Source: Melastoma dodecandrum
Lineage: Eukaryota > Streptophyta > Magnoliopsida > Myrtales > Melastomataceae
Direction of reading: 5' to 3'
Length of the DNA stretch: 64,000 nucleotides
Assembly: GCA_029817715.1 (NCBI GenBank)
Contig: JARUPY010000396.1
Location: 4,154,001 to 4,218,000, forward strand
The notes beneath the pieces were generated by a model, which ran no database searches, was not told where the DNA came from, and was given only the letters and a program-made list of their open reading frames with translations. Position numbers and translations under genes: made by a program. Positions 62,156 through 64,000 of the stretch are shown in pieces (the first letter of the stretch is position 1; every line of letters starts with the position of its first letter).

Positions 62156-64000
62156 ATGATGGAGGCTAATACGAGCAAGATGATTATGTTGACTGGTTCA
62201 AATTATTCTTCTTGGAAATCTCGAATGGAAGATTTGCTTTATGTGAAGAATTATTACATGTCTGTTTTCTGTATAGAAAAACCAGATGATAAGACAGATG
62301 AGCAGTGGACTATCTTTCATAGGCAAGTATGTGGATATATCAGACAGTGGGTTGAGGATAATGTGTTGAATCATATCAGTGGAATCAACCATGCTCGGAC
62401 TCTTTGGAGTAAGCTTGAGGAGCTATATGCCAGCAATACAGGAAGCAACAAGATGTACGTCATGAATCAGCTGTTGGGATTGAAGTATAAGGATGGTTCC
62501 TCTATGGCGGATCATATCAACAGCTTTCAGGGTTATATTAATCAGTTGTCTTCCATGGGTCTCAGATTTGAGGATGAGTTGCTTGGCTTATGGTTATTTG
62601 GCAGTTTGCCGCATACTTGGGATACTTTCAGGACATCTGTTTCTAATTCAGCTCCAAAAGGAGTGGTTGCATATGATCTGGCGAAGGCTAGCTGTATGAA
62701 TGAAGAGGTGAGGAGAAAATCTCTTGATTCTAATTCTTCTTCGAAGTCGGATATTCTGGTTACCGAGTCACGGGGGAGAGGTTATAGCCGTGGACCGAAG
62801 AGTAGAGATGGCAATAGCAGGAGCAAGTCTCGAGGAAAGTTTGCTGATGTTGAGTGCCATCATTGCGGGAAGAAAGGACATATCAAGCCTTTCTGTCGGC
62901 TTTTGAAGAAGGAGAATAAACAGAAGTATAAGGACAAGGGTAAAGAGAAGAAATCAGGTGAAAGTAGTGATGCGGAACGGGTTTCCACTACTACTGAGGA
63001 TTTTTTGATTGTCTATGATTCTGACGTGGTTAATTTGACTAGCCACGAGACCAGTTGGGTGATTGACAGTGGTGCTTCTACTCATACTACCTCCCGGAAG
63101 GACTTCTTCACTTCTTATACACCAGGTAGTTTCGGTTGTGTGAAGTTGGGAAATGATGGTGAGGCAAAGGTTGTTGGCATTGGTGATATTTGCTTGGAGA
63201 CTAGTATTGGTTCCAAGTTGATTTTGAAAGATGTGAAACATGTTCCAGATATCAGGTTGAATTTGATTTCAACTGGAAAGCAAGATGATGATGGTTATTG
63301 TAGTACCTTTGCAAATGGAAGATGGAAGCTTACCAAAGGTTCGATGATTGTAGCCAGAGGTGAGAGATCTTCATCTTTATACATGTTGCATGCTAAGATT
63401 GCGAGTCATGTTGTTAATGTGGCTGAAAATGTAGCTATATCTGAGTTGTGGCATAAAAGGCTTGGTCATATCAGTGAGAAAGGTCTTTCTCTCTTAGGCA
63501 GAAAGAACGTATTATCTGGTTTGGAGAGTGCCAGCTTGCAGAGGTGTGATCATTGTTTGGCAGGAAAGCAGAATCGTATTTCTTTTTCTTCATCGTCTGA
63601 AAGAAAAGAGAATGTTCTTGACTTGGTTCATTCAGATTTATACGGTCCTATGAAGGTTCAAACCATAGGTGGATCTCTTTATTTTGTTACTTTCATTGAT
63701 GATCATTCAAGAAAGACTTGGGTTTATACTTTGAAGCACAAGAGCCAAGTTATAGATGTGTTCAAACAGTTTCATGTTTCGGTTGAGAGGGAAACTGGAA
63801 GAAAGCTCAAGTGCATTCGATCTGATAATGGAGGTGAGTATTCGGGGCCATTTGATGAGTATTGTAGACAACATGGCATCCGACATCAAAAGACGCCACC
63901 CAAGACACCTCAGTTAAATGGGTTAGCAGAGAGGATGAACAGGACACTCGTTGAACGGGTAAGATGTATTCTTTCACATGCCAAGTTACCGAAGTCATTT
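62156..64000 (+). CDS. Copia gag-pol polyprotein (Tnt1-94 type), runs off the window
   Basis: One open frame from ATG at 62156 to the last base, at least 615 codons, with no stop or frameshift. In order: gag (SNYSSWKSRMEDLLYVKNYY ... LWSKLEELYASNTGSNKMYV), a CCHC knuckle (CHHCGKKGHIKPFC, about residue 235), the aspartic protease site (WVIDSGASTH, about 302), the zinc-binding integrase start (LWHKRLGHISEKGL ... CDHCLAGKQ) and the integrase core with its D (LVHSDLYGP), D (RSDNGGEY) and E (NGLAERMNRTL). Reverse transcriptase and RNase H should follow to the right. An unbroken frame next to a clean LTR and primer site indicates a young insertion. A second ATG directly after the first (62159) could be the actual start. 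Confidence 0.93.
   Translation, partial: MMEANTSKMIMLTGSNYSSWKSRMEDLLYVKNYYMSVFCIEKPDDKTDEQWTIFHRQVCGYIRQWVEDNVLNHISGINHARTLWSKLEELYASNTGSNKMYVMNQLLGLKYKDGSSMADHINSFQGYINQLSSMGLRFEDELLGLWLFGSLPHTWDTFRTSVSNSAPKGVVAYDLAKASCMNEEVRRKSLDSNSSSKSDILVTESRGRGYSRGPKSRDGNSRSKSRGKFADVECHHCGKKGHIKPFCRLLKKENKQKYKDKGKEKKSGESSDAERVSTTTEDFLIVYDSDVVNLTSHETSWVIDSGASTHTTSRKDFFTSYTPGSFGCVKLGNDGEAKVVGIGDICLETSIGSKLILKDVKHVPDIRLNLISTGKQDDDGYCSTFANGRWKLTKGSMIVARGERSSSLYMLHAKIASHVVNVAENVAISELWHKRLGHISEKGLSLLGRKNVLSGLESASLQRCDHCLAGKQNRISFSSSSERKENVLDLVHSDLYGPMKVQTIGGSLYFVTFIDDHSRKTWVYTLKHKSQVIDVFKQFHVSVERETGRKLKCIRSDNGGEYSGPFDEYCRQHGIRHQKTPPKTPQLNGLAERMNRTLVERVRCILSHAKLPKSF

Overview
The window is nuclear DNA from a flowering plant, most likely a eudicot. 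It holds short-exon genes with GT-AG introns, plant-specific gene families (PRL1, ALDH family 3, plant mobile domain), and plant-type transposons (Mutator-like, copia, Ty3, Tourist-like). There are no bacterial operons and no rRNA genes. The only tRNA-like sequence is a broken piece of plastid trnM. The species cannot be fixed from the sequence alone.

Two ordinary host genes look intact. PRL1 (3868-8955, +) is a 17-exon WD40 gene coding 486 aa. A family-3 aldehyde dehydrogenase closest to ALDH3H1 (46735-49221, +) has 10 exons and also codes 486 aa, but one of its introns has a GA 5' splice site. A decayed partial copy of the PRL1 3' end lies just behind PRL1.

The centre (16941-41547) is a nest of mobile elements. 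The outer layer is a Mutator-like element with matching inverted ends of about 760 bp. It carries the 3' half of an eIF2D gene with introns, as a Pack-MULE does. Its cargo was then hit twice. A 9.1-kb LTR retrotransposon without coding capacity (19156-28295, 5-bp target duplication CTTGG) landed inside an eIF2D exon. A 9.8-kb Mutator-like element (29038-38848, 9-bp target duplication TATATCTAT) landed in a LINE relic in an eIF2D intron. Removing both insertions and one copy of each target duplication gives an ancestral outer element of about 5.6 kb. The inner element has 805-bp, nearly identical inverted ends, an open FAR1/MULE transposase and, on the other strand, a spliced Ulp1 (C48) protease gene whose catalytic H, D, Q and C can all be read. 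This is the structure of the known Kaonashi-type MULEs, and it looks young and possibly autonomous. The inverted ends of both elements are packed with short TTTACTAA/TTAGTAAA motifs in both orientations.

The rest is mostly older transposon debris: a plant-mobile-domain pseudogene (402-2097, -), copia gag-protease relics (10990-12100, +; 57700-58965, -), a Tourist-like element with a solo LTR inside it (13892-16049), a Ty3 gag relic (42000-42720, -), a complete solo LTR (42837-45261) and a truncated relative (51690-53562), a broken MURA transposase (53563-56100, +), a lone inverted-end-like array (49560-50220) and a dispersed repeat seen three times. The right edge enters a young copia element with LTR, primer-binding site and an open gag-pol frame that runs off the window.
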